Notes under the pieces: generated by a model
Told to the model about the DNA's origin: nothing
Databases searched by the model: none
What the model saw: only the letters and a program-made list of their open reading frames with translations
Part shown: piece by piece, positions 1 to 9,131 of the stretch
Layout: each line of letters begins with the position of its first letter
Position numbering within the stretch: the first letter of the stretch is position 1
Position numbers and translations under genes: made by a program
From: Arthrobacter sp. ATA002
GTDB lineage: Bacteria > Actinomycetota > Actinomycetes > Actinomycetales > Micrococcaceae
Direction: 5' to 3'
Length of the DNA: 64,000 bases
NCBI RefSeq assembly: GCF_026898095.1
Contig: NZ_CP114015.1
Location: 3,100,001 to 3,164,000 of the forward strand

Positions 1-665
1 TCGAGCTCTCCGGAAAGGTGCTGGACAACTGGGTCGCCAAGACCTCCAACCTCCTGGTGGATGAGCTCGACGCCGAGCCCGGCATCCGCCTGCGGCTTGA
101 TTTGCCCGCGCATTGGAAGACCTTGGTGTGGGCGCTGGCGGCCTGGCAGACCGGCTGCACCGTACTGGTGGGCCAAACGCACCGGGATGCCGCAGGCGCA
201 GCTGACGCTTCCGCTGCAGCCGGCGGCGGCGCTGACGTAACGGTAACGGCTTCGCAGGAAGTGCTGGACACCGCTGACGGAACTGTCGTGGCGGTGGCCC
301 AGGGAGCGCTGGAGCTCCGGTGGTCCGGAGAGCTGCCGGCTGCCGCCGTGGATTACGCGGCCGAAGTGCGCAGTTACGCGGATACCTACCTCGCCGGAGA
401 AGAAGCGGGACCGGGTTTCACCGCCCTGCACAGCGCTCTCGGGCAGGACGGTTTGACCCTTACCTACGCCCAGCTGGCGGAGTCAGCCGGCGGAGGGACG
501 CAGCAGACGCTGCTGATTCCGGCCGGAAAAGACCTGCCGGACGTGCTGGCCGCCTCACTCCGGACCTGGGCCGCCGGCGGCACCGTGGTGCTGGCTGCGC
601 CGGAGGTGGAGATTTCGGAGCGGCTGCTGGCCGCCGAGAAGGTTACGGCACGGCTGGAGGAGTAG
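1..665 (+). CDS. TIGR03089 family protein, 5' end outside window
   Basis: The open frame runs in from the left edge (codons begin at base 3) and stops with TAG at 663-665, leaving about 220 residues. The visible start reads LSGKVLDNWVAKTSNLL and continues into a region resembling the N-terminal part of AMP-binding enzymes (LPAHWKTLVWALAAWQTG). This matches the actinobacterial TIGR03089 family, which lacks the full adenylate-forming catalytic core; its function is not known. In actinobacteria it commonly lies near LCP and nucleotide-sugar genes, as here. The 3' end overlaps the apparent tail of the opposing GtrA gene by about 200 bp. Family call is from recognition, not a search. Confidence 0.75.
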   Translation, partial: ELSGKVLDNWVAKTSNLLVDELDAEPGIRLRLDLPAHWKTLVWALAAWQTGCTVLVGQTHRDAAGAADASAAAGGGADVTVTASQEVLDTADGTVVAVAQGALELRWSGELPAAAVDYAAEVRSYADTYLAGEEAGPGFTALHSALGQDGLTLTYAQLAESAGGGTQQTLLIPAGKDLPDVLAASLRTWAAGGTVVLAAPEVEISERLLAAEKVTARLEE

Positions 666-1255
666 GCTCGGCTGCCATTCCGGAGGAGCGCGGGCCGGCG
701 GCGGGCGGGCCGCCGCGGGCGTCCCGCCGGCGTCCGCAGTCTTCGCGGCACCGGGCTTCCGGGGTTCTTTTCATCGAGGAGTTGGTAATCGTCCTCGAAG
801 CCCGGCTCATCATCCAGCTCGTTGTTGAACACCCAGAACCGGTACGCGAAGAACCGCAGAATGGTGGCTACACCGATGCCGACGACGCCGGCGAACCCGA
901 GCCACTTGGCATCGGTAATGCCCATCGGATACTGGGCCACCCAGGTGAAGCCGCTGGAAATGACAATGCCCACGCCGTTGATGATGAGGAACAGCACCAG
1001 TTCACGGGACACGTTGTTCTGGCGGCGCCGGCGGAAGGTCCAGAAGCGGTTGGCCACCCAGGAGAAGAGTGTGGCGGTCAGGGCACTGACAATCCGGGCC
1101 TTGGTGGCGCTGCCTTCCAGGGGACCGTGGTAGAGGATCCACCACAGTCCGTTGTCCACGACGAAGGCGACAGCCCCTACCGTGCCGAACTTCGCGACTT
1201 CACGCCAAAACAGCGATGCCAGCCCTCTAATGCGCGCAGACAGTGATGAAAACAT
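464..1255 (-). CDS. GtrA family membrane protein
   Basis: GtrA proteins are small four-helix membrane proteins thought to move lipid-linked sugars or assist cell-surface polysaccharide synthesis. After a soluble start (MFSSLSARIRGLASLFWREV) come four hydrophobic segments (about residues 21-38, 50-63, 78-98, 112-130), with conserved VANRFWTFRRRR and FFAYRFWVFN at the helix ends. ATG at 1255 is chosen because GGAGG lies just upstream and the family N-terminus starts there, although the frame stays open further up. The domain ends near residue 140; the remaining basic, Pro/Arg-rich tail runs about 200 bp into the TIGR03089 gene on the other strand, so the true C-terminus is doubtful. Divergent from purK. 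Confidence 0.8.
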   Translation of the reverse strand: MFSSLSARIRGLASLFWREVAKFGTVGAVAFVVDNGLWWILYHGPLEGSATKARIVSALTATLFSWVANRFWTFRRRRQNNVSRELVLFLIINGVGIVISSGFTWVAQYPMGITDAKWLGFAGVVGIGVATILRFFAYRFWVFNNELDDEPGFEDDYQLLDEKNPGSPVPRRLRTPAGRPRRPARRRPALLRNGSRAYSSSRAVTFSAASSRSEISTSGAASTTVPPAAQVRSEAASTSGRSFPAGISSVCCVPPPADSASWA

Positions 1256-1401
1256 GATCCTCCGAGGCCGTTGGTGCGCCGCCGGCCGGAATTGCCGAAG
1301 CTGGACACAGTACCCGCCGCACAGAAACGCGGACGGTAAGGGCACAATATTACCCCGGAACGTGGGAGTTACCTGAGGGTGTGCAGCGAACCGCACTCCA
1401 C

Positions 1402-1424
1402 AAAAGAGGAATTCGGTCTCTTTT
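1402..1424. promoter_or_regulatory. 7-bp perfect inverted repeat upstream of purK
   Basis: AAAAGAG at 1402-1408 and CTCTTTT at 1418-1424 form a perfect inverted repeat with a 9-nt spacer, ending 15 nt before the purK start codon in the GtrA/purK divergent region. It could be an operator or a 5' UTR hairpin. No regulator is identified. Confidence 0.35.
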
Positions 1425-1439
1425 CGGTAACCTAAGGTC

Positions 1440-2610
1440 GTGAGCTTTCCTATAATTGGCGTCGTCGGCGGTGGCCAGCTGGCCCGGATGATGGCCCCGG
1501 CCGCAGTGGCCCTCGGTTTCGAACTCCGTGTCCTGGCCGAGGGGCCTGACGTCTCCGCCGTACCCGCTGTGGCATCCGCCACAGTGGGAGACTACCGGGA
1601 CCTGGAAACCCTGTCCGGCTTTGCGCGCGACGTCGACGTTCTGACGTTCGACCACGAGCACGTACCCGGAGAGCACCTGCACGCCCTGGCCGCTGCCGGA
1701 GTGAACGTGCAGCCCTCCCCGGCGCACTGATCCATGCCCAGGACAAACTGGTCATGCGCGCCGCCGTCGAACGGCTGGGCCTGCCCAACCCGCGCTGGGC
1801 GGCGGTTTCGGAAGCCGCCGATCTGGTGGACTTCGGAAAATCGGCCGGCTGGCCCGTCGTGCTCAAGACACCGCGCGGCGGCTATGACGGCAAGGGGGTC
1901 CGGATTATCCACGACGCCGCCGGGGCCGCCGCCGCCGCGGACTGGTTCACCGGAGGACCGCTGCTGGCCGAGGAAAAGGTTCCCTTCACGCGCGAGCTGT
2001 CCGCCCTGGTCGCACGGACACCGGGCGGCAGCGCCCACCCGTGGCCCGTAGTCCACTCCATCCAGGTGGAGGGCGTCTGCGACGAAGTAATCGCACCGGC
2101 GCAGGAGCTGGACCCGGACGTGGCTGCGGCGGCCCAGGACGCGGCCCTGCGGCTGGCCGCCGAACTCGGAGTCACCGGCGTCATGGCAGTGGAACTCTTT
2201 GAAACCCCGGACGCGGAGCCGGATTCCTTATCAACGAACTGGCCATGCGGCCGCACAACTCCGGACACTGGACCATGGACGGTTCCGTCACCGGCCAGTT
2301 TGAACAGCATCTTCGGGCTGTCCTGGACCTGCCGCTGGGGGCCACGGACGTCCTGGGGGCCGTCGTCGTCATGAAGAACTACCTTGGCGGTGCCAACACT
2401 GACTTGTTCAGCGGCTATGCTCAGGCACTGGCCGCCGAGCCGGCTGCCAAAATCCATAACTACGGCAAATCGGTCCGACCGGGCCGAAAGATCGGGCATG
2501 TCAATGTGGTGGGACGCAGTGCTGCGGACCTCCCGGAGGTACGGCGGAGCGCCGAACGCGCCGCGGCGATCCTCCGCGACGGCCGCGATCCGCAGAAGGA
2601 GAAATCATGA
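1440..2610 (+). CDS. purK: N5-carboxyaminoimidazole ribonucleotide synthase PurK (two frame breaks)
   Basis: PurK is an ATP-grasp enzyme that makes N5-CAIR from AIR, ATP and bicarbonate in purine synthesis. The GTG start gives [18 protein letters not shown], the typical PurK nucleotide-binding start. Later parts show [16 protein letters not shown] (ATP-grasp) and [14 protein letters not shown] near the C-terminus. The protein lies in three frames: 1440 to about 1720, about 1720 to about 2220, and about 2220 to 2610. Both shifts have the sign of one missing base, and joining them gives about 390 residues of continuous family sequence. The stop overlaps the purE start by 4 nt, so the pair is translationally coupled. 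Confidence 0.9.
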
Positions 2611-3133
2611 CCAGCCGCGACACGCCACTGGTAGGACTCGTCATGGGTTCGGACTCCGATTGGCCCGTCATGGACGCCGCCGCGGCAGCCCTGGCCGAAT
2701 TCAACATCCCCTATGAGGCCGACGTCGTGTCGGCCCACCGGATGCCCGCCGAAATGATCGAATACGGCCAGCAGGCGCACCGCCGCGGGCTGCGGGTCAT
2801 CATCGCCGGAGCCGGCGGCGCCGCGCACCTGCCGGGCATGCTGGCTGCCGTCACCCCCTGCCGGTGATCGGCGTTCCCGTGCCCCTGAAATACCTGGACG
2901 GCATGGATTCGCTGCTCTCGATCGTGCAGATGCCCGCGGGCGTGCCCGTGGCCGCCGTCTCCATCGGCGGAGCCCGCAACGCCGGGCTGCTGGCCGTGCG
3001 GATGCTCGCATCCGGCACCGACCCGCTGGCCGCCAAGCTTCAGCAGCAGCTGCTCGAGTTCGCCTCCGGGCTGCGCCAAACCGCACTGGCCAAGGGCGCG
3101 AAACTGCGCACCTCCGCCGCCGTCGGCGACTAG
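2607..3133 (+). CDS. purE: N5-CAIR mutase PurE (one frame break)
   Basis: PurE converts N5-CAIR to CAIR, the step after PurK. The N-terminus carries [15 protein letters not shown], followed by SAHRMP and [14 protein letters not shown], the classic class I PurE motifs. The frame breaks at 2850-2860: a run of five C (ACCCCCTG) ends the first frame, and a sixth C would read [10 protein letters not shown] as in other PurE proteins. The second part runs from about 2864 to TAG at 3133 with [18 protein letters not shown]. The restored length of about 175 residues is normal for actinobacteria. It follows purK with a 4-nt overlap. Confidence 0.92.
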
Positions 3134-3140
3134 GGCACCC

Positions 3141-4784
3141 GTGGACCAGAGCAACGAGTACAACGCCGGCCCCGGAACGCTCACCGATCCGGTGCGCAAC
3201 CCGCAGTCGGCGCCGCCCGGCGCACGCACCAAGCGTGCCTTCATCCTGCTGCTGCTCACCCTGGTGCTGCCGGGATCGGCGCAGGTAGTAGCCGGAAACC
3301 GGATGCTGGGCCGCCGCGCCCTGCAGGTGACCTTCACCGTCTGGGCCGTTGTCCTGGCCGCCCTCGTCCTCGCCCTGACGAACCGCGCGCTGCTGGTCAC
3401 AAGCCTCACCAACGGCTGGGCCTCGTTCATTCTCATGGTAATTTTGGCCCTGCTGGCGGCGGGCTGGGCGCTGCTGTTCCTGAACACGCTGCGCATCATC
3501 CGCCCGCCCCTCCTGGAACGCCGCGTCCGTCCGCTCGTCGCCGGGCTCCTGGCGGTTCTCATGGTCGGCACCAGCGGCAGCCTGGCCTACGGTGCGTACA
3601 TGCTCAACGTCAGCCGCAGTGCGGTCGGCACAATCTTCTCTTCGGGCCCTCGTTCGATCCCGTGGACGGCCGGTACAACTTCATGCTGATGGGCGGCGAT
3701 GCCGGCGAGGACCGCACCGGACTGCGCCCGGACAGCATGTCCGTGATCAGCGTGGACGCCAAGACCGGCAAGTCCATCACCTTCAGCCTTCCCCGCAACT
3801 TCCAGAACGCCCCCTTCCCGGACGATTCCCCGCTGGCCTCCGTGTATCCGGAGGGGTACAACTGCGGTGACGAGTGCATCCTGAACAGCCTCTACCAGAC
3901 CGTGGTGGAAAATCATCCGGACCTGTACCCGGAGTCCAGCGACCCCGGCGCGGAAGCGATGATGGACGCCGCATCGGGGATTTTGGGACTGGAAGTCCAG
4001 GCCTACGTCATCGTGGACATGGAGGGCTTTTCCACCCTGATTGACGCCATGGGCGGCATCACCGTCAATGTCGAAGGCTGGGTGCCGATCACCGCCGGCG
4101 AAATCCCGGGCACCAACCGGCATTACCCGCCGGACGGCTGGATAGCTCCGGGTACACAGAAAATGGACGGCTACACGGCGCTCTGGTACGCCCGGTCCCG
4201 CGAGTTCGTGACCGACTACCACCGGATCGCGCGGCAGCAGTGCGTGCAGCAGGCCATGGTGGCGCAGCTCGATCCTGCCACCCTGCTGACCCGGTTCCAG
4301 GCCATTGCCTCGGCCGGTGAGCAGATCGTGCGGACCGACATCCCCCAGCACCAGCTCGGCAGCTTCCTCGACCTGGCCCTCAAGGCCAAGGGACAGCCCA
4401 TGGAGCGCCTGACCATTGGTCCGCCTGACTTCGGCACGGCGGCAGATAACTTCGTAACCTACCCCGACTTCACCCTGATCCATGCCCGGGTTGCTGACAT
4501 GATTTCCGGGCAGGTGGCGGAACCTGCCGAAGCGCCCGCCGAAGCGCCCGCGGAGGCGCCCGCGGAGGCGCCCGTCGAGGCCGGGGACGACACGGCTCCC
4601 GAGGACGGCGGCGACGCCGGGAACAGCACGGACATCGGTACGGAATCCGGCCCGGCCGACCAGGGTGCCGCGGCTGGGCAGCCTGGAAATCACCCAGGAG
4701 TATCTGCAGTACCTGGCCGAAATCCAGGACGACGCAACGCTCGGCGCCCTGCTGAACAACAATGGTGCGTGCAGTCCGGGCTAG
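3141..4784 (+). CDS. LCP (LytR-CpsA-Psr) family protein (two frame breaks)
   Basis: LCP proteins attach anionic glycopolymers to peptidoglycan on the outer face of the membrane. The GTG start follows purE by 7 nt. About 30 cytoplasmic residues lead to several hydrophobic segments within residues 32-155, then the extracytoplasmic LCP domain with FSLPRNFQ and the diagnostic YARSREFVTDYHRIARQQ. After the domain lies a Pro/Ala/Glu linker made of tandem 12-nt repeats (EAPAEAPAEAP) and a short C-terminal segment LEITQEYLQYLAEIQDD ending at TAG 4782-4784. The frame changes near 3650 (one missing base) and again near 4675-4690 (opposite sign, or two bases lost). The multi-helix N-terminus is longer than in a minimal LCP protein. 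Confidence 0.87.
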
Positions 4785-4836
4785 TCCCGGCCTGCTGCGG
4801 CACCGGACCAACTCCGACGCCTTCGAAAAGAGAACC

Positions 4837-6193
4837 ATGTACCTGCTGAACAACACCCTTCGGCCCTACGCCTGGGGTTCCTTCACCGCCATGGCCGAAC
4901 TTTTCGGCAGGAGCCCTCCGGGCAGCCCGAGGCGGAACTCTGGATCGGCGCACATCCGGGGGCGCCGTCGGGCCTGGTTCCGCCCACACCGGAAGCCGAG
5001 TCGCTGGACCAGCTGATAGCTGCCGACCCCGAGCAGATGCTGGGCCGCGAAACGGCCGTTGCCTACGGAAACAGCCTTCCGTTCCTGGCCAAGGTCCTGG
5101 CCGCCGGCGCCCCGCTGTCCCTGCAGGTGCATCCCACCCGGGAACAGGCAGCGGCCGGGTTCGCCGCCGAGGAAGCCGCGGCCCTGGACCGCACTGCACC
5201 GGAGCGCAACTACCGCGACGACAACCACAAGCCGGAGATGATTTTCGCCCTGACGCCCTTCGAGGCGCTCTGCGGCTTCCGTGAGCCGGACGAGGCAGCC
5301 CGGGTCTTCCGCACCGCCGTCCGGGCCGTGCAGGCCGGCGGCGCGGAGGTGCCGGAGCTGCTGACCTGGGCGGTCAGTGAACTGTCCAGCGGCCATGACG
5401 CGGCGGACCGGCTGCAGAGCGTTTTCCGCGCCATCATCAGCGACGGCGAAGACGTACGCGAAGCAGTGCGGCTGACCGCCGGTGCGCTGGCCGGCTCCGA
5501 CCCGGAAAATCTGGAGCCGTTCGCCAAGGAACTGAGCACCGCCGCGGACCTCAACGCCTATTACCCCGAAGATCCGGGCGTGCTGCTGTCCCTGCTGCTG
5601 AACCGCGCCTCGCTGCAGCCCGGTGAGGCTGTGTTCCTGCCCGCTGGCAACGTCCACGCGTACCTCAGCGGCCTCGGCATTGAGGTGATGGCATCCTCGG
5701 ACAACGTCCTGCGCGGCGGACTGACCCCCAAGCACGTGGATGTGGCCGAGCTGCTGAAGACCGTTGATTTCCGTCCCGTGGACATCCCCCTGCTGTCCGC
5801 GGTGCACACGCAGATGGGCCAGGAACTCTACCGCCCGCCGTTTGGCGAGTTTCAGCTGCAGCGAATCGAACTGGAGCAGCGGGCCTCCGACGCGGGCGAG
5901 GATATTCACCCGCTGCGTCAATGTCCGGCTCCGACGTTTCGGTGCTGCAGAACGGCCCCACCATCGTGATCGTGGTCCGCGGCACCGTGGTCTTGGACTC
6001 TCCCAAGGGAGACCTGGTGCTGGAGACCGGACAGAGCGCCTTCATTCCCGCGGCCGAGGCGCCGGTGATTGCCAAGCTGTCCGCGCATTCGGCCCAGCAC
6101 GACGACGGCGCACTCGCCTTCGCGGTAACGGTCGGCTCCGCGGACACCGGCCGGCCCGATCCAGATCCATCCGAGCCCCGCCTGGCCATTTAG
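4837..6193 (+). CDS. manA: Mannose-6-phosphate isomerase, class I (two frame breaks)
   Basis: This enzyme interconverts fructose-6-phosphate and mannose-6-phosphate and so feeds GDP-mannose for mannosylated envelope components; manC near 54 kb makes the next activated sugar. ATG at 4837 gives MYLLNNTLRPYAWGS. Zinc-site regions are visible: LQVHPTREQA, HKPEMIFALTPFEALCGFR and LPAGNVHAY. Frame breaks lie near 4915 (AGCCCTCC; one more C restores the frame) and near 5915. The C-terminal cupin part (VLQNGPTIVIVVRGTV) follows the second break and ends at 6193. The restored length of about 452 residues suits actinobacterial type I isomerases. Confidence 0.92.
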
Positions 6194-6235
6194 CGTCCGG
6201 CGTCCGCCCCGGGCCGGTCCTCCCGGCCCGCACTC

Positions 6236-6560
6236 TGCGGCAGTGCCGCTCCACCCCGCCGAGTGTAGAGACAATGCCGCTCCGCCCCGCACCGCCCCGC
6301 CGACTGTCGAGACGATACGGCTCCGCCTCGTCTGCCGCCGCCGAGTGTAGAGACAATGCCCCTCCGCCCCACCGAGTGAAGAGACGATGCTCGAATTCGC
6401 CAACCAGTCCCGCACGAACGCGACACTGGATACGGACAAGCCGCAAGATATCTACACTCGACGCGTCCTCAGGCCGGACGCCACCCCGCCTAACCGACGG
6501 ACCTCGACCGCTCGAGTGTAGGGACAATGCCCTTCCACCCCGTCGAGTGAAGAGACGATC
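6236..6560. repeat. 31-bp-period intergenic repeat cluster 1
   Basis: This 430-bp gap between manA and the IS holds no credible gene. A 15-nt core close to GAGTGTAGAGACAAT or GAGTGAAGAGACGAT recurs at 6261, 6302, 6343, 6374, 6514 and 6545, spaced 31 or 41 bp, each preceded by a GC-rich block such as GCCGCTCCGCCCCGCC. Between the fourth and fifth copies, inverted-type sequence occurs: TCTACACTCG at 6451-6460 and CACGAACGCGACACTGG at 6413-6429. A similar cluster is at 17838-17990. Confidence 0.75.
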
Positions 6561-6578
6561 CCGGAATCCGACAGGCAG

Positions 6579-7861
6579 AGTCATATGGTCAGTGCAACGC
6601 TCTGAAAATACAGGAGCGATGCGATGCCCAGCGGTTACCCCTTCAGCCAAGATTTCAAGGACCGGTTTTACGACCTGATCTGTTCCGGCGTCTCCCTGAC
6701 CAGAGCGTGCGAGCTCATGGGCGTGTCAGCGATGGGAGCAAGGAACTGGTGGCGTGATGCTGGTGCAATGAAACTAGTTCAAAGACCCGGTGGTGGCGGA
6801 CTGGCAAGACCTGGCCCGTCGAATAGACCCGGCGGCCCGGGACGCCGGCTAAACCTGGACGAACGGATCGAGATCATGTGCGGACTGCGGGCCGGTAAAA
6901 GCCAAGCCGAGATCGGGCGCATGATTGGCCGGGACAAATCCGTGATCTGCCGGGAAATCAGACGCAACCTCAACGCCAACGGGATCTACCACGCAGGGAT
7001 GGCGCACTCCCGCGCCCATATCCGCGCCGACCGGCCCAAACCGTTCAAACTCATAGACAACCCGGGACTCTGCACCCAGATCACGCAATGGATGGATCAG
7101 GGCTGGAGCCCAAAACTCATTTCGTTGGTCCTGGCCAAGGACTTCCCCGATGATAAGAGCATGCAGGTCAGCCACGAAACGATCTACCAGTGCCTTTACG
7201 TTCAAACCCGGGGCCAGCTCCGCAAGGACCTTTACCGCACCCTGAGCCTAAAGCGGGCCCGCCGCAAACCGTTGACCACCGATCACACCACCGGGCGCGG
7301 CAAGCTCTTCTCTGACGCGTTCACGATCAGCCAGCGCCCGGCCGAGGCCGAAGACCGGGCAGTGCCGGGGCATTGGGAAGGGGACCTGATCGTCGGAACC
7401 GGCTCCCGCTCAGCGATCGGCACGCTGGTGGAACGCTCGACCAGATTCACGATCCTGCTGCACCTTCCCGAACGGCATACCTCCGAAGCGGTCGCGGAGG
7501 CCATGATCGCGGCGATGAAGCACCTGCCGGCGGACCTGCTGCGCACGGTGACCTGGGACCGGGGCTCGGAAATGGTCAAGCACAGGCAGATCACTGCAGA
7601 GCTCGGGGCGCCGGTCTATTTCTGTGATCCGCATTCGCCTTGGCAACGCGGAACGAACGAGAACACGAACCGATTACTGCGGCACTGGTTCGAGAAGGGT
7701 ACGGATTTGAGCGTGTATACCAAAGCCGATCTGCGCAAGGTCCAGGACTCCTTGAACCGGCGGCCCCGCCCGACCCTCGGGCTGGCGACACCGGCTCAGA
7801 AACTTGCTGAGCTGCTGCAACCTGCAGCAGCCTAAACCCGCGTTGCACTAACCGGTTGACT
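6579..7861 (+). mobile_element. IS30 family insertion sequence
   Basis: About 1283 bp with one transposase gene. Imperfect terminal inverted repeats of about 22 bp start AGTCATATGGTCAGTGCAAC on the left (6579) and AGTCAACCGGTTAGTGCAAC on the complement of the right end (7861), and both continue with GC. Seventeen or so positions match, including an unbroken AGTGCAACGC. No clear target-site duplication is visible next to these ends. The element sits inside the intergenic repeat region between manA and the FemX-like gene, so it disrupts no coding gene. Confidence 0.85.
6624..7835 (+). CDS. IS30 family transposase
   Basis: A DDE transposase of 403 residues in one intact frame. Residues 1-60 form an extra helix-turn-helix-like segment (SLTRACELMGVSAMGARNWW). 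Next is the IS30-type DNA-binding region with LNLDERIEIMCGLRAGKS and IGRDKSVICREIRRN (about 75-117). The catalytic core follows: first Asp in GHWEGDLIVG, second in TWDRGSEM, and Glu in RGTNENTNRLLRHWF, with the IS30-type spacing of about 34 residues between the last two. The C-terminus NRRPRPTLGLATPAQKL is typical. Start codon ATG lies 45 bp inside the left end. Because the frame is intact the element may be active. Confidence 0.95.
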   Translation: MPSGYPFSQDFKDRFYDLICSGVSLTRACELMGVSAMGARNWWRDAGAMKLVQRPGGGGLARPGPSNRPGGPGRRLNLDERIEIMCGLRAGKSQAEIGRMIGRDKSVICREIRRNLNANGIYHAGMAHSRAHIRADRPKPFKLIDNPGLCTQITQWMDQGWSPKLISLVLAKDFPDDKSMQVSHETIYQCLYVQTRGQLRKDLYRTLSLKRARRKPLTTDHTTGRGKLFSDAFTISQRPAEAEDRAVPGHWEGDLIVGTGSRSAIGTLVERSTRFTILLHLPERHTSEAVAEAMIAAMKHLPADLLRTVTWDRGSEMVKHRQITAELGAPVYFCDPHSPWQRGTNENTNRLLRHWFEKGTDLSVYTKADLRKVQDSLNRRPRPTLGLATPAQKLAELLQPAAA

Positions 7862-8025
7862 TAGCCACAGCCATTCCCACACGAACCCGACACTCGAATC
7901 CGTCAGCCCTCAGCGGCGCCTGTCAGCGGCAACGGCCGTCGAGCAGCGCGCCGCCGTCCGGAAGCCGCCGTCCGGAAGCCGTCGTCCGCTCCGGGCCGGC
8001 AGCAGCGCGCCCGTCGGCAGGAAGC
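7862..8025. repeat. Right-hand remainder of the repeat region
   Basis: Non-coding sequence between the IS and the FemX-like gene. CACACGAACCCGACACTCG (7878-7896) is the complement of a unit close to the inverted units of cluster 2 (CGAGTGTAGGGCTCGTG). Further right a 14-bp tandem repeat CCGCCGTCCGGAAG occurs at 7951-7964 and 7965-7978, followed by a partial third copy. Confidence 0.55.
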
Positions 8026-9054
8026 CTATCGGCGGATCTTGGCCTTCGCGGCGGCAGCGAGCCCGCGCAGTTTCCGCAGCCCGGTTTTGGCCAGGGGCAA
8101 CACCGTCGTGAACACCGGATACAGCGGGGACAGCGGCTTGTCCCAGGTTCCGGCGAGCTGGTCCTCGTGCTTGGCCCAGCCCATCTTGAACTTGGAAACG
8201 CCGTCGTTCAGCAGCCCGTTGAAGTCGTAACGGATGACGCCGCGCTCCTTCATGGCCGTAATCGCATGCCACTTCAGCGCGTAGTTGGCGCGCAGCCGCT
8301 CGCCCTCCTCGGTCATGCCGCCGTAGAGCTCAAACGCGGTGTGGCCGCTGGTCGACAGCCAGAGGAAGGCGACGACGCCGTCCCCGCTGAAAGCCGCGTA
8401 GACCGGCGAGTCCCCGCCCAGGTTGTCGAAGATGTCCAGGTAGTAGCCGTCTTCGTGGATGCCGAACCCGGCACGCTCGGCCGTCTGCTTGTACACCGCC
8501 AGGCACTGTGGAACCTCGTCCCGGGTGACCCGCCGGTAGTCCAGCGCCTCGCGGCCGGACTTGCGGATGTACTGGCGGTGCTTCTTGGACATGTCCGCGA
8601 GCAGCTCGTCTTCGGTCCGGGACAGGTCCAGGATCAGGGTGCGGCCGATCAGGATGGTGTTGGCCGAGGGCCGGAAGCCGGCGGCGGGCAGGCTGGCAGC
8701 AGGGTCGCTGCCGGCGTCCCAATCGGGTTCGATGCTCAGCGCGACCGGACCATGTGTGCCCTTGACGTAGTCGCTGACCGCGCCGAGAACCTCAAGCTCG
8801 CGGCCGGGAACCGACTGCGGACCGCGGGGAATGTAGGCGAGCACCTTGAACGGAAACGGCAGCCGCCGCAGCAGCACCTGGGCGGCGCCCACCAGCTTGC
8901 CGCCGTCGTCCTGGATGAGCAGGCGGTCTACGGTCCAGTTGTGTTCGGCCTTGGTCTTGCCCCAGCCCCACAACTGCTGCGGATGTCCGTTGAACTCGTT
9001 GACGGCTTCGTTCCAGCGGCTGGAATCGGAGCAGGGTGTAACGCGCAGTGTCAT
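8026..9054 (-). CDS. FemX/FemAB-like peptidoglycan cross-bridge aminoacyltransferase
   Basis: FemABX enzymes add amino acids from aminoacyl-tRNA to the lipid II stem peptide to build the interpeptide bridge. The 342-residue protein shows the family path: a start region with HPQQLWGWGKTKAEHNW, then VLAYIPRGPQ, LSIEPDWDAG, a central MSKKHRQYIRKSGREALDYR, and a second GNAT-like half with SGHTAFELYGGMTEEGERLRANYALKWHAI and YDFNGLLNDGVSKFKMGW. The basic C-terminal tail (LRKLRGLAAAAKAKIRR) is common in actinobacterial members. ATG at 9054 is the likely start. Which residue it adds cannot be read from sequence. Confidence 0.85.
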   Translation of the reverse strand: MTLRVTPCSDSSRWNEAVNEFNGHPQQLWGWGKTKAEHNWTVDRLLIQDDGGKLVGAAQVLLRRLPFPFKVLAYIPRGPQSVPGRELEVLGAVSDYVKGTHGPVALSIEPDWDAGSDPAASLPAAGFRPSANTILIGRTLILDLSRTEDELLADMSKKHRQYIRKSGREALDYRRVTRDEVPQCLAVYKQTAERAGFGIHEDGYYLDIFDNLGGDSPVYAAFSGDGVVAFLWLSTSGHTAFELYGGMTEEGERLRANYALKWHAITAMKERGVIRYDFNGLLNDGVSKFKMGWAKHEDQLAGTWDKPLSPLYPVFTTVLPLAKTGLRKLRGLAAAAKAKIRR

Positions 9055-9131
9055 GCGTTCCAGCCTACCGGGGGTTACCGGACCAGCCCGCGCGCTCCCC
9101 TGTGGTCCCGGCCACTTGTTAGGCTCGACTC

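Noticed and set aside
6240..6550. Short open frames inside the repeat cluster (translations with repeated LYTRR or SLHS)
   Set aside because: They only reflect the DNA repeat read in different frames; no start signals or conservation.
6236..6560. Regularly spaced repeats as a CRISPR array
   Set aside because: The spacing is 31 or 41 bp but the conserved core is only about 15 nt and degenerate, the sequence between cores is itself a repeated GC-rich block rather than unique spacers, and no cas gene is near.
6575..7865. Target-site duplication of the IS
   Set aside because: Bases next to the two inverted repeats (GCAG on the left, TAGC on the right) do not match as a direct repeat.
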